From positions 20,038,532 to 20,102,531 of the forward strand of contig NC_090131.1 in assembly GCF_040581485.1 (NCBI RefSeq): 64,000 bases of DNA, written 5' to 3'. Source of the DNA: Linepithema humile (Eukaryota > Arthropoda > Insecta > Hymenoptera > Formicidae). This document shows positions 63,501-64,000 of the stretch, in pieces; within the stretch, counting starts at the first letter, position 1, and the number at the start of each line of letters is the position of its first letter. The position numbers and the translations under genes are program-made. Below the pieces are notes generated by a model, which was given only the letters and a program-made list of their open reading frames with translations, was not told the origin of the DNA and ran no database searches.

Positions 63501-64000
63501 ATATAGTATGCAGCGTGAGATTTTCCAGGCCGTAATGATTCTCGTAAGTTTTTCTTGTCGACTTTAAAATAAATGCTAATTGTCGATGCCAATAACAGAG
63601 TATTGATAATAACTTTTGTAACAGTATCAAATACTCATATATATCCACGATAACAAATGTTTTCGTGGAAATAAACGCGTTTGATCGTTTCACCGCTGAC
63701 TTTTAAAAAAACGATTCAGCGCAAATATAATTATTCATATCTCGATTTAACGTATAAAACTTGGTTCAAATTGATGCGTTAAAACACGTACTTAGTAATA
63801 ATATAACATCCTAAACGCGAAATAATCTATGGTCTTAATACTTTTTCAATATTGTCTAATTATGGAGGCGGGCAGTCTGCTCCCACGCGAAGCGTTGCTC
63901 ACGATGATATCGCTGGCGTTCAAGAACGAAGCACGAAGAGCTTCGCTCGTTCGTGGCGGCGTTTCATAATATTCAAGACTTCCGTCTTTCATGCGCAAAG

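Larger units (their letters stand above)
54259..64000. other. Non-coding or unrecognised stretch
   Basis: GC-rich islands at 54.3-54.7, 56.65-57.6, 59.2-60.95 and 61.85-62.8 kb alternate with AT-rich DNA. Simple repeats include (GCGTT) at about 57057-57077, a CT run at about 57168-57188, 17 consecutive G at 60082-60098 and a poly-T run at about 62638-62655. No protein family is recognised in any frame. Confidence 0.45.

Noticed and set aside
1..64000. CRISPR arrays, bacterial operons, ribosomal RNA genes
   Set aside because: No regularly spaced direct repeats, no prokaryotic gene layout and no rRNA-like sequence were seen; splice structure shows a eukaryotic genome.

Overview
This window looks like nuclear DNA of an insect, most likely a hymenopteran and plausibly an ant. 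That is an inference from the mosaic of AT-rich and GC-rich blocks, the abundant microsatellites, small introns with GT..AG borders, many short inverted-repeat elements, and a CYP4-clan P450. There is no bacterial-style gene organisation. Almost all long open frames in the window are chance frames in GC-rich or purine/pyrimidine-biased DNA.

The one gene that can be fully reconstructed is a cytochrome P450 of the CYP4 family on the minus strand (35762 down to 30050). It has 12 exons whose phases all match and that join into a 518-residue protein. The membrane anchor, proline-rich hinge, I-helix, ExxR and haem-cysteine motifs are all present. Its first intron starts with GC instead of GT. About 10 kb to the right, in the same orientation, is a decayed copy of only the last two exons (40596 down to 40131), with two in-frame stops and a lost haem-loop glycine. 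The flanking DNA is also partly duplicated, so this is the remains of a local P450 duplication.

Between the gene and its pseudogene (35.9-38.9 kb) is a dense cluster of short inverted-repeat elements (MITE-like), a diverged palindrome, and a tRNA-like sequence with intact A and B boxes that is probably a tRNA pseudogene or SINE head. Other MITE-like elements lie at 8.9-9.5 kb, within P450 intron 10, and at 47.0 kb, where one is almost a complete hairpin.

To the right, an exon at 51734-51545 (minus) encodes a tetraspanin-like terminal segment: a Gly-Cys pair, a short helix, a transmembrane helix and a short tail. Its upstream exons were not found. Three weakly supported, phase-compatible plus-strand exons lie at 26.2-27.8 kb. 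A low-complexity coding-like segment touches the left edge on the minus strand. A small ORF at 60.3 kb has promoter-like context.

The rest (about 0.1-26 kb, 40.6-50.7 kb and 52-64 kb) appears intergenic or intronic. It holds GC-rich islands, purine/pyrimidine tracts, simple repeats, perfect palindromes and one thrice-repeated composite motif (48.75-49.91 kb) containing a forkhead-like core. I found no RNA gene I would call functional, no intact transposase and no convincing new multi-gene system.
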